A stretch of DNA of 64,000 nt from positions 158,840 through 222,839 of the forward strand of contig ML769471.1 of NCBI GenBank assembly GCA_009733575.1. The letters run 5' to 3'. Below the pieces are notes generated by a model. It was not told the origin of the DNA. It did no database searches and was given only the letters and a program-made list of their open reading frames with translations. This DNA is from Gymnopus androsaceus JB14. Its lineage: Eukaryota; Basidiomycota; Agaricomycetes; Agaricales; Omphalotaceae. Shown here piece by piece: positions 14,308 to 28,493 of this stretch. The stretch's first letter is position 1; every line of letters begins with the position of its first letter. The position numbers and the translations under genes are program-made.

Positions 14308-15350
14308 GAGTCGCGGAGGAGTTTGAATCACTCAAATAAGACTGGCTCGAAGCTAGTCTTTCAAGTTCTGCAATCATGACAACCTCAGCAAAGCAGCACA
14401 TTTTCATGACTGGGGCTCATGGCTACATTGGCTCTGTCATCACCGAATTCGCCATTGCCGAGGGCTATACTGTAACTGGCCTTTCGCGTTCCGAGACCAG
14501 CGACGCAAAGCTGCGTAGCCTTGGTGCTACTCCTGTCCGTGGCGATATCTCCACCTATGATGTCTTGACGCGCGAGAGCGCCAACGCTGATATTGTCATT
14601 CATCTTGCTGATACGTGGCGGGACCATCCTGATGACTATCCGTTGGTGGTACGCAATGACGGCTTAGCTGTCGATGCCATCGCCAAGGGTCTGAAGGGTT
14701 CTGGTAAACCATTCCTTGTCACCTCGGGCTCTCTCGTCACAGCACTGGATCCAAACGGCGGAGAGACGAACGAGTCGTCTCCGCTCAAGGAGAATCCACT
14801 GAACGAACCGTATTGCGAGCGAGCGCTATGCGTTGTCAAAGGCAGCTGAGAACGTCAACGTTATTGCGATGCGTCTCGCACCGTATGTTTACGGTCGCGC
14901 TGGCAGCGGCGTCCGCATGTTCATGATGCTCGCCAATAATACTGGCGAGGTTGCCTACGTCGACGATGGCTCGGTGAAAATCACTACTGTCCACGTCGAA
15001 GACGCTGCCCGAGCCTACCTCTTAGCCGCCAAGAAGGGGAGGGCTGGTGAGGCCTACAACGTAACATATGAGACAGATGTAACGTTTCGCCAGCTTTCGG
15101 AAGCGATGGGTCAAGTCCTTGGTCTTCCCGTGCACTCACGTTCGCTCGAAGAGATGGTGAAGGCGGGCTGGATAGAGTTCCTTATCAAGTTCATCAGCAC
15201 TGAGAGCCGAGGATCAAATGCCAAAGCCAAGAAGGAACTGGGATGGGAACCCAAGGGGAAGGGAATTTTGGAGGAAGTTACTTTGGGCTCGTATGTCGAG
15301 CTTGCCAAAGGTTTGAAGCCTGCTGCTTAAGAGAAGCGTTGTTTTTAGCA
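14308..15350. repeat. Segmental duplication, copy 1
   Basis: From the GAATCACTCAAATAAGACTGG upstream of the first epimerase gene through its stop and the TTGTTTTTAGCAGTAAA just after it, this block matches 16971-18025 base for base except for scattered substitutions and a few one-base gaps. Similarity stops abruptly at both ends. Confidence 0.9.
14376..15330 (+). pseudogene. NAD-dependent epimerase/SDR, frameshifted copy
   Basis: First of two copies of an intronless extended short-chain dehydrogenase. It starts MTTSAKQHIFMTGAHGYIG with the NAD-binding motif TGAHGYIG at about residues 11-18, and ends at GLKPAA. At 14806-14807 it has one more A than the second copy (GAACGAACC against GAACGACC). 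This throws the frame just before the catalytic Tyr-x-x-x-Lys motif and splits the gene into a 157-codon and a 165-codon open frame. The rest is close to 95% identical to copy 2. It is a pseudogene if the base is real, or an intact paralogue if it is a sequencing error. Confidence 0.8.
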
Positions 15351-15399
15351 GTAAATAAAAAATTCTAATAAAGTATCCATGATTTTAATATACCTTGGT

Positions 15400-16430
15400 T
15401 CATAGTTTCAACACGGACTTGGCATTGCCGTTGTTGGAATGCGTGGTCGTGAGCCGCAGCTCTATTGGATTGTGTCCTAGGTATTCTCCAGCTTTAATCA
15501 ACATCTACAGAGCAAATAACAAGAAGCGAGAGAGAGAATAAATAGAGCATACCGTATCGTGGTTCTATTTCTTACTCAATACAAGACTAAAATCGGGATG
15601 GTCGTGGTAAGGGTCTTCGAATTTGGGTCGAGAAATGATCATGGAACGATTCTGAATGAATCTGAATGAAGTCGTAGAAGTGGATAGGGTTTGAGAACAG
15701 ACCCTGACTCTCGAGGTCATGGTTTCTGCAAGCAGAAGTCAGTAATCAAGGAATTCGTAGAGGAGAAGATTCTCACACTTTTCTAATAGGTAAGCTTCAG
15801 GTTAACGGGCCACACCTCGTACAACTTCAACAGCGTCCCTAGTGTACATCGCATGCGCTCGTTTATGAGGGCTACCGTCGCCGACTTTGTTTGTTCGTTA
15901 CATATAGACCTTGCCGACACCCGGTTGGGTTTGCTTGGAAGTATCGAAATGCTTCAAGAACACCATAATTGATTGGTTAAGAAGCTCCGGCTACGGACGA
16001 GCTTAGTTTTACTACGGAAACGAGAACAAAAAAAAGAGGACGTGAACGAACCCTTGCTAGGTCTGGGATGACGTCCAGATATAATCGCAAGTTGTTCTGC
16101 CTCGCCGCCATGTTATTGCGGATGGCTAGAACATACATCGAGTCCAGTCCAAACCATTAATCGCAGACTCACTCGGTGTCGCAGGGATAGCAGTGTCTGG
16201 CCGGACAGTCTTGTTTTGTCTGTTCACCAACACCCACAACCGTATTTGACTTTCAGGATAGTTGAAATGCTGGGCGAGTGGATTTTGAAGACACGCTGTA
16301 CGTTGCTTGAGCACGCGGAAACGAGCAGGAAGATCGGGCTAGTTCTTCAAGAACGGAAATATCGACAAACTGTGCATCTTGTAGAACATACAAGGCGTGA
16401 AAGTCACTGAAAAATAGTGCTGATAACTTG
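15400..16430 (-). pseudogene. Inverted partial copy of the USP7 gene
   Basis: The minus strand matches the middle of the USP7 gene (about 20930-22005) in reverse orientation. It reads AQHFNYPESQIRLWVLVNRQ, which is identical to the real gene. The introns of the real gene are present too, including the one that follows the DVIPDPAR codons, so the copy came from genomic DNA and not from mRNA. Stops (for example after VYM) and small gaps break it. It lies between the two epimerase copies. It has no promoter or start and is not expected to make a protein. Confidence 0.85.
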
Positions 16431-16970
16431 AAAAGGTCTTTTGAAGTCATACAATCTGAAGTGGTTGAGTCGCAACGCATTAGAACCAGAACGCTTGAGG
16501 ATTGATAACGATTGTCGCATTACAGGAATTTCTTCAAAAAGTGCTGCATATCTTTTGAGTACAGAAGGTATGAATCGCGACTGTACAGGGTAGCGTTGGA
16601 TAGGATGAGGGACTCCGATGAGTGGGTTGTCGAACGAAAAACTTGGACGTGCGTGATCTGCAATTCATAGGTAAATGTTTGATGTAAGCTGTTTGTAATG
16701 TCTGTCAGTTTGGAAGACGGAAAATCGGTACAATTCAAACTTCAAAGGGTAAGGTCGCGCAGTCATTGTGATTACCAGCTGCATGCAGCGAAAAGGACGA
16801 CGATAAAAATGATGAATGCACAAAGCGGAGGGCCATAAGCACTTTTAGCAATTGCTTATGAACTCATTCAACTCTCCGAGTCGGGGATGCTACGATCCAG
16901 TATGTCGCGGATCAGGCTCGAAATTCTGAAGACGAAAACTCGGCATCCATTTCATTCATGCACTTGTAAT
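16431..16970. other. Intergenic, no gene seen
   Basis: About 540 bases between the inverted USP7 fragment and the second epimerase block. Up to about 16480 there is weak, decaying similarity to the USP7 region. Beyond that nothing recognisable is seen. Confidence 0.4.
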
Positions 16971-18025
16971 TCGGAAGAGTGACGGATGTGAATCACTCAA
17001 ATAAGACTGGCTCGAAGCTAGTCTTTCAAGTTCTGCAATCATGGCAACCTCAGCAAAGCAGCACATTTTCATGACTGGGGCTCATGGCTACATTGGCTCT
17101 GTCATCACCGAATTCGCCATTGCCGAGGGCTATACTGTAACTGGCCTTTCGCGTTCCGAGACCAGCGATGCCAAGCTGCGTAGCCTTGTTGCTACTCCTG
17201 TCCGTGGCGACATCTCCACCTATGATGTCTTGACGCGCGAGAGCGCCAACGCCGACATTGTCATTCATCTTGCTGGTACGTGGCGTGACCATCCTGATAA
17301 CTATTCGGAGGTGGTACGCGAGGACGGCTTAGCCGTTGATGCTATCGTCAAGGGTCTGAAGGGCTCTGGTAAACCATTCCTTGTCACCTCGGGTACTCTC
17401 GCCACAGCACCGAACCCAAACGGAGGAGAGACGAGCGAGTCGTCTCCGCTCAGGGAGAAGCCACTGAACGACCGTATTGCGAGCGAGCGCTATGCGTTGT
17501 CAAAGGCAGCTGAGAATGTTAACGTTGTTGCAATGCGTCTCGCACCGTATGTTTATGGTCGCGCTGGCAGCACCATTCGCCTGCTCATGGTGTTCGCCAG
17601 TAATTCTGGCGAGGTCACCTACGTCGATGAGGGCTCGGTGAAGATCACTACTGTCCACGTCGAAGACGCCGCCCGAGCCTACCTCTTAGCCGCCAAGAAG
17701 GGGAGGGCCGGTGAGGCCTACAACGTAACATATGAGACAGATGTAACGTTTCGCCAGCTTTCGGAAGCGATGGGTCAAGTCCTTGGTCTTCCCGTGTACT
17801 CACGTTCGCTCGAGGAGATGGTGAATGCGGGGTGGATAGAGTTCCTTGTCAAATTCATCAGCACTGAGAGCCGAGGATCAAATGCCAAAGCCAAGAAGGA
17901 ACTGGGATGGGAACCCAAGGGGAAGGGAATTTTGGAGGAAGTTACTTTGGGCTCGTATGTCGAGCTTGCCAAGGGCTTGAAGCCAGCTGCTTTAAAAGAA
18001 GCATTTGTTTTTAGCAGTAAAATTT
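16971..18025. repeat. Segmental duplication, copy 2
   Basis: Second copy of the block at 14308-15350, in the same orientation, about 2.66 kb downstream. The shared sequence includes about 50 bases of 5' flank, so both copies probably carry the same core promoter. Confidence 0.9.
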
Positions 18026-18030
18026 CTTAA
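17041..18030 (+). CDS. NAD-dependent epimerase/dehydratase (extended SDR)
   Basis: Intact 329-residue single-exon protein of the atypical/extended SDR type. TGAHGYIG near the N terminus binds NAD(P). The catalytic Tyr and Lys are in RYALSKAAE at about residue 150, followed by MRLAPYVYGRAG. The substrate is probably a sugar nucleotide or a small carbonyl compound, which the sequence does not tell. Compared with copy 1 it has an extra T at about 17991-17993, which removes the shared stop after GLKPAA and adds a short tail (LKEAFVFSSKIS). It sits just upstream of the USP7 gene on the same strand. Confidence 0.88.
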   Translation: MATSAKQHIFMTGAHGYIGSVITEFAIAEGYTVTGLSRSETSDAKLRSLVATPVRGDISTYDVLTRESANADIVIHLAGTWRDHPDNYSEVVREDGLAVDAIVKGLKGSGKPFLVTSGTLATAPNPNGGETSESSPLREKPLNDRIASERYALSKAAENVNVVAMRLAPYVYGRAGSTIRLLMVFASNSGEVTYVDEGSVKITTVHVEDAARAYLLAAKKGRAGEAYNVTYETDVTFRQLSEAMGQVLGLPVYSRSLEEMVNAGWIEFLVKFISTESRGSNAKAKKELGWEPKGKGILEEVTLGSYVELAKGLKPAALKEAFVFSSKIS

Positions 18031-18628
18031 ATTGTGCAAGTAGAATTGATATATGTATGTCTAGAAAGCGAAGGAGTAGCATTGAGAAAGAAAGATTCTG
18101 GAACGTTACACCATGATGCTGAAAAGACGAGCCAAATGGATTGTGGGGATTAGCCTCCCGAGCTCAAAACGAGCCCGGAAAGCAACCACGCACCAAAAGA
18201 ATGATATTACACGATTTTGACTCATTCAACGCCAGTGGAACAGCGAAAAGGCTGGTGAAGACCAAAAGGTCTTCCTGACGAGAGATTTAAGGATCGTGTG
18301 GGGGTAAAAAGGGCTGAACGTATAGCATAGACTCGGACAAATGGAATAGGATTGGTAGATGGAAGTCGAAAGAGAAGCTTTTTTCTGCTCACGTGTCCGA
18401 CCTGAATCTAAAATATTAGTCAGGCAGAGTTTCCCAGCCCGCGCAGGCTCCGAGTCCGTCGAGTCTCTCCTTCGTCATCTGCTCTTCCATCACGTTTCCT
18501 ACATTTTCACCTCCATATCAATTCTGGAGTAGCCTTTCAATCGTTTATCTTTGTTCTTTTCCTCATGGTGCGCCCTGTTCTCTTTCTCTTATCAGCTACG
18601 ATTTTTATCTTTGACTCAGAATGACACT
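18031..18628. other. Intergenic, upstream of USP7
   Basis: About 600 bases holding the 3' end of the epimerase and the promoter of the USP7 gene. A CACGTG box lies at about 18391-18396, followed by a CT-rich leader from 18460 to 18620 typical of fungal 5' ends. No gene is seen. Confidence 0.5.
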
Positions 18629-22891
<4,263 letters not shown>

Positions 22892-23117
22892 TCTGTATTT
22901 ATGTATCCGTTCCACATCATCATTTGTACTCTTTTCCTTTTCACCGCAGTAAATTTCACAACTTTTTTTGCTATGTATTTCATGGATAATTATGGGAGAT
23001 GATTCATACAATCATAAGCTAACAGCACGAGAACACGAAATCCCTAATACTACTTTCGCTTTTTGCCCTTTTTGGCCTATTCCAGTTGTGGGTCAGATGT
23101 GTTGCCAGACGAAATAA

Positions 23118-23971
23118 TCAAGAACGCACAGATTTCGACTGAGGAGTTCCCGGAGACTGAGGACCTTCGGCGTCACTGGAAACTGCACTATCGACTCCAG
23201 GAGTGACGGGGGTAGCGGGTGTAGTGGGTGTCAGTCCATTTCTAGGTTGAGAAGACGGAGCTGGAGCCCCCGAGGGAACTCGAGGAACTTGCGGTGCTGA
23301 AGAATTCGACGGAGTCATCGTAACAGTGAACGGGAGCCATGGCCAAGGCAGGCATATTCGTTGCCTTTTTGCCATGTCTTATTTCTAGTGCGCGAAGCTT
23401 TTAGTTTTGAACATCCAATGTGTAAGAAGCAAAAGCATACCGAGCTCTGTTCTCTTGTCAATGGTATATTCAAAAGCTCCACGTATTTTTTCGTTGGCAA
23501 TCATTTCGTTGGCCGTTTGGAAGATGACGGGACCCCAACCCTCGACAAATGAATTTGCTTCAGCCATAACCTCGACGATCTCGGCTTCCATTTCCTTCTC
23601 TGCAGCAAGAAAGCTATTCCATAGATCGTCTCCGACCGAGCCTTTTGAAGAAGATTCTGTAGGGCTGGCTTGTCTTCTCTTATACGCATAACGCGGAGAA
23701 CATCTGCGATTGCCCTACGAACTAGCGCAGATTTAAGAACAACCTCTGGAGTAGGTGGGTCCGTTTTCTGAAGGAGGGTGACGTAGGTATTTCGCTCAGG
23801 ATGTGAAGGAAAGTATGGTTCAAGAATTCGAGCTAAAGTCGCGTCAGAGTTGAATGAGAAATGAAAGAGAAATAACCTACAAGCTGCGCTCTTTCTGTAG
23901 TAGTAACTAATAATAAATAAAGTTCCAAAGACGATAATAATGTACGCGACCGGTACCAGGACGGACGCCAT
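23118..23971 (-). CDS. SEC66: Sec66/Sec71-like ER translocon subunit
   Basis: Subunit of the Sec62/63 complex that drives post-translational import into the ER. The start MASVLVPVAYIIIVFGTLFI forms a single N-terminal membrane anchor. The cytosolic part has the family segment EANSFVEGWGPVIFQTANEM. One base is missing at about 23640-23642 (GG where the frame needs GGG), so the frame jumps between NLLQK and the DDLWNSFLAAEKEMEAE region. The C-terminal exon after the intron at about 23400-23470 is Ser/Pro/Thr-rich, and its frame is uncertain. The gene is divergent from citrate synthase with 154 bases between the starts. Confidence 0.8.
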
Positions 23972-24125
23972 TTGAGAAAGAGGTTTTGCGATGAGCTGGC
24001 TTGAACACGTTTCTTTCTTGAAATTCAGCAGAGGCTGTACCAGCGCTTATTTCGAGCGCCTACTCAGCGTAGTTTCGGACCTCGGTTCTCGAATACCGGT
24101 TCTAAACCTGCACCATATCGCTGGC

Positions 24126-26319
24126 ATGCTCCTCCGTAATTCTGTGCTCAAATCTCTCCCTGGCACCTCCCCATTCGGGATAGCATGTAGGCGGTCAGCA
24201 TCAACAAAGGTTCGTACGCGTCTGGAACCGGATACGCGTCGTATCTTAACGTTCAACAGTCCTTGAAAGAAACGATTGAAGAAGTTATTCCTGTAAAGCA
24301 AGCGCATCTGAAGAAACTTGTATGTCGCATATACTTTCACTATACCTCGCAGGAACCTAATAAACCCTCAGAAAACAGAATACTCTGATACCTCTATAGG
24401 CGACGTCAAAGTGTGTATAATGGACTAAGTTGTCGGTTGTACTTACGAGTTCAATCAGGTTGGAAATGTCATAGGAGGTATGCGAGGACTTCGAGCGATG
24501 CTATGGGACTCTTCTGTCCTAGATCCTGAAGAGGCGAGTCAGCTCCATGTAGTCTTGATGGTATTCCTCAACTGCTTTATGGTCAGGGTATTCGCTTCCA
24601 CGGCCTTTCGATTCCAGACTGTAAAAAGGCGCTTCCTGCCGCTCCCGGTGGTAAAGAAATCATCGCAGAAAGCATGCTCTGGCTGCTCCTTACCGGACAG
24701 GTTCCATCTCCGGAACAAACCCGTGAACTTTCACGAGAATTGGCACAGAAAGGAAATCTGCCATCTTCTATCGAAAGTCTTGTAGATTCGTGCGTGTCCT
24801 TGCGATACTCTGCCGGCTAATGATGCTAGCGCATTATCACAGACTCCCTAGGACCTTGCATCCCATGACTCAGCTGGGAATTGGTGTCGCCGCATTGAAT
24901 CATGACAGCTCGTTTCAAGCAGCGTACGAGAAAGGAATGAAGAAATCTGAATACTGGACGCATACATTAGACGATTCTTTGAACTTGGTTGCCCGTCTTC
25001 CCGCCCTCGCAGCACGCATCTATCGTAATGTCTACAAACCCGGTGCAGCACTTCCCGAGATAAACCCAGACCTGGATCTCGTTGGTGCGTGGTTCCTCAT
25101 GCTACTACGCGGTATCTTTGTATTGAGTGTCAAGCAGGCAACTATACCAACATGTTGGGTTACGGGGACAACCATGACCTAACTGGAATACCTTCGACTG
25201 TATATATCTATTCACGGAGATCATGAGGGAGGGAATGCATCGGCTCATACAGCTCGTAAGTGCTAACTGACTGGAAGCGTCTAAGTCAATTCACAAGTTC
25301 ACAGATCTGGTCGGTTCTACACTAGCGGATCCTTACTTGTCGTATTCGGCTGCATTATTTGCCCTCGCCGGTCCTCTACATGGGTACAGCTGTCTGTCGT
25401 TCAAACTAAGGGTCTTGCTAATTTATGAAAATACTTAGGTTGGCGAATCAAGAGGTTCTTCGTTGGCAATTGTCCATGTTGAAAGAAGTCGGAGAGGAGG
25501 TCTCTCATGATACGATTAAGGAATACCTTTGGAAGACTCTCAAGTCGGGTCAAGTTGTGCCAGGGTAAGAGTGGAGCTTCCTCCTCGTTGTTGCGTCAGC
25601 TAACCAATCTTCTCGACTAGTTACGGGCACGGTGTCTTGCGAAACCCAGATCCGCGGTTCATCGCTTTACAAGAGTTTTGCGAGTCCAAGCCGGAGCTTA
25701 TGAATAGTCCAATCATTCAGCTAGTGAAGAAGGTATCTGGATCTGGTTATATGCGAGAATCACGTATTGTCCGCTGACCGTCTCACCTAGACGTATGAAG
25801 TCGCTCCTGGTGTTCTGAAAGAGCACGGCAAGGTCAGTAGGGCCAAAGTTGAAACGAATTTGGAAAACTCATCTTTCTCATAGACTAAGAATCCTTACCC
25901 AAACGTCGACGCGGCTTCTGGTACGCTTATATTTTTTTCTCGAAGAGGTTAGTAGCTACTAATGCTTGTCCACAGGATGTGTGCTGTACCACTACGGTCT
26001 CACCGAGTTCAAGGTATGTTTTTTATATCTGCTACGAAATCGCTATTAATCCCTCCTAGTATTACACTGTGATATTTGGTGTTTCTCGAGGTAAGAGCTG
26101 GCATATTCATCGTATCGGAAGCTCCTACTGAGATGCGATTTTAGCATTGGGTTGTATCACTCAACTCGTGTGGGCAAGAGCTCTGGGACTACCTCTCGAA
26201 CGACCGAAATGTAAGTTGTTTGATTTAATAGGTTGTGTGACAGTCATGATTCTGAATACCTACCTGCAGCTTACTCGTTGGAAGCCATTGAACAGCTCGC
26301 AAAGAGCGGAAGCTCTTGA
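24126..26319 (+). CDS. CIT1: Citrate synthase, mitochondrial
   Basis: Condenses acetyl-CoA with oxaloacetate in the mitochondrial matrix. An Arg/Ser-rich presequence ([13 protein letters not shown]...CRRSAS) is followed by the conserved core. Active-site signatures are visible: [17 protein letters not shown] and YPNVDAASG, which carry the His, His and Asp of the family. The C terminus reads LPLERPK then [13 protein letters not shown]. About twelve introns are inferred. One of them, at 24534-24586, has a GC donor (GAG|GCGAGT). An extra G at about 25185-25186 shifts the frame at DLT|EYLRLY. Both are likely read-level questions, as every catalytic motif is kept. Confidence 0.92.
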
Positions 26320-26672
26320 TGAATCCATGCATTTCTCAGAGCTCGAATCCAACCGAGTAATAAGTACTTGGTAGAAATACTTAAGTAGTATACAACATTT
26401 CAGAAGTCAATTCTGCCAGGTTTACTGAGTGTCAGTGCTTGCACTAGGTATGTAGGACGAATAAACGAAGAAAGGGAGGAAGGAATAAGATAAATATAGT
26501 ACCGAAAACCTATCAACCCAGTAACTGCATAAGATGTCATTATAATGAAAGAAAGAAGAGAGAGAAAATTCGGGGTATACATACTTATGTATGACTCATG
26601 AAAAAAGAGAATCAAGACATCAAGCAGCCAAACGAGTCCAACGACATCGTCCACGAGCGAGAATACGATCGT
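26320..26672. other. Convergent 3' region
   Basis: 353 bases between the stops of citrate synthase (plus) and the proline-rich gene (minus). AT-rich with purine runs and AATAAA-like strings. It should hold both polyadenylation regions. Nothing else is seen. Confidence 0.5.
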
Positions 26673-28165
26673 TTAGAATCTCCTGGAGCCTCCTTGCGGA
26701 GGAGGCATCTGCTGCTGCTGAGGGGGCGGTCCTTGGCCTTGCATCATAGGCGGCATTGTTCCGTTAGGCATAGGGCCTTGAGGCGGTCCCTGCTGCATAG
26801 GAATAGGTCCTCCCTGCTGAGGTGAAGGCCCTCTATACCCATTCGGCATTCCTCCACGCATCTGTATTTGAGGAGGATTGGGACCACCGCGACCGTAACC
26901 TTGAGGTGGACCATAACCACCTTGGCCTGGAGGAGGTCCTTGTCCGCGACCGCCTGCAGGCGGTGGCCCTTGGTTATAGCCCTGACCTGGTCCAGGATAA
27001 CCCTGCCCACGTCCTGGATTAGGATTCTGGCCTGGCGGAAGTTGATTAGGAGGGAAACCTTGGTTTGGACCTGGCGGAGGACCACCCATAGGAACTTGGT
27101 TCGGGTTAGGAGGTGGATATTGTTGGTTTGGGGGTCGAGGATTGGAATAGTTTTGGCCCGGAGGGGGTCTCTGAGATCCTGGTGGTACTGATCCTGGAGC
27201 AGGTGTCCCGCCAGTGCGCGGAGGCATGGCCGATGGAGCACCGACGGGTGAATCACGTAGGGTGACAGGGACTGGGGGACCCGCCATACCTGCAGCCCCA
27301 GGCGCCTTCTCAGCAGCTTTCACAATTTCATCGCTGGAATATAGCCATAAGTAAAGTAAATTACGAGACTAAGAAATACTCACTCGAGAAGGTTCAGTGC
27401 AGCACAAAGCACGACCCATTCTACGCAATCTTCGTTTCCTTCACCAAGAGTCTGCCAAACAGCCTTCTCCTCTGGAGTCTTTCCAGTTATGCTTATCCTA
27501 GTACCGCCTCCATTCTGGCCTGGAGGATTCTTCTGGATTTTGCCAAACTCAATACGCTTAGGAGGGATGTTATGACCAGCATATGCAAAGTAGAACATGC
27601 TCCAAAAGGCGGCATTTGGATTGGGTTTGGAGATTTGGAAGAGAGGGAGATCTGGAGAGTCTGGAGAAGGAAGGGACAGCTTGTAGATGGGAGATATAAC
27701 ACCGGTGTTTGCTATGGACCATTTGAGATTGCGGGAAGCTTCGCAGCGAACGACGCGAGATCCTGCCGGGGATGAATGGCCTGGGTCAGAAGCAGAACCT
27801 TTGGCGCCATCACGGGCTCGAGGAGGAAACAACTTGGCGACACATAGATCGCCTTGGGGAGAGGGAGTTAAGAGATAGTTTTCAGTGTTCTATAAATGTG
27901 ATTAGTACAAGGTTCAGAGATGGGTAAATGCTCCTACAAAGTTGGTATGCAGATAAGAGTATAGAATGTTGGACGGCTGGCCTGCAAAGAGTATTAGTTT
28001 TGGTTGCAAAGACAAAAAGGTATAGATAGTTACCGTGAGGAGTTACGATGAGGGTAGGAAGATGGTTAGGGATCGGAGGGTGAGTAGGAGAGGTATAAAC
28101 CGCATAGATTGCTGCAAAAATAGTTAGAAAAGAAGGGGCAGAAAATCTAGAGACTTACCAGCCAT
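26673..28165 (-). CDS. Conserved fungal protein with proline/glycine-rich tail
   Basis: Starts MAAIYAVYTSPTHPPIPNHL after a tiny first exon at 28165. The N-terminal half (about 240 residues) looks folded, with segments such as LKWSIANTGVISPIYKLSLP, FWSMFYFAYAGHNIPPKRIE and CVEWVVLCAALNLL. The C-terminal 200 residues are Pro/Gly/Gln/Asn-rich (GPPPGPNQGFPPNQ, then QQQQMPPPQGGSRRF) and disordered. I do not recognise the family. Such tails often mediate condensation or binding to SH3/WW partners, but no partner is indicated. It is divergent from the PP2A-B56 gene with 328 bases between starts. Confidence 0.75.
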
Positions 28166-28493
28166 GGTACTAAATGAAGAAGGATGGAAACCGGATCTGC
28201 TTCACTGCAGGCCTCGTGACTTGCGACTATATTTGGAATTTGGACCGAGTTGCTGCGGTTGAGGAAAATATTGTAGTATTTAGGCTAAGCAAAGGAACAA
28301 ATGAATGTGGATAGATATGTAGTTGGATAGACCAGGGTAGAGAACTTATGAAAAGTATCAACTCTGCTGAAATAGGCTGTCACGCTTGTACAAGTCTTTG
28401 TCACACTGATAACTTTCGGGATCAACAGTACTCTTGAACTACCACTATACCAATAACCCCGCTGGAAATCCTTCAGATCCACTGTTCTCCAGC
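28166..28493. promoter_or_regulatory. Shared divergent promoter region
   Basis: 328 bases between the ATG of the proline-rich gene (minus) and the ATG of the B56 gene (plus). It must serve as the promoter for both. No well-known binding site stands out. Confidence 0.5.

Noticed and set aside
15400..16430. USP7 fragment as a processed (retro) pseudogene
   Set aside because: The introns of the parent gene are still present, and no poly-A tail is seen.
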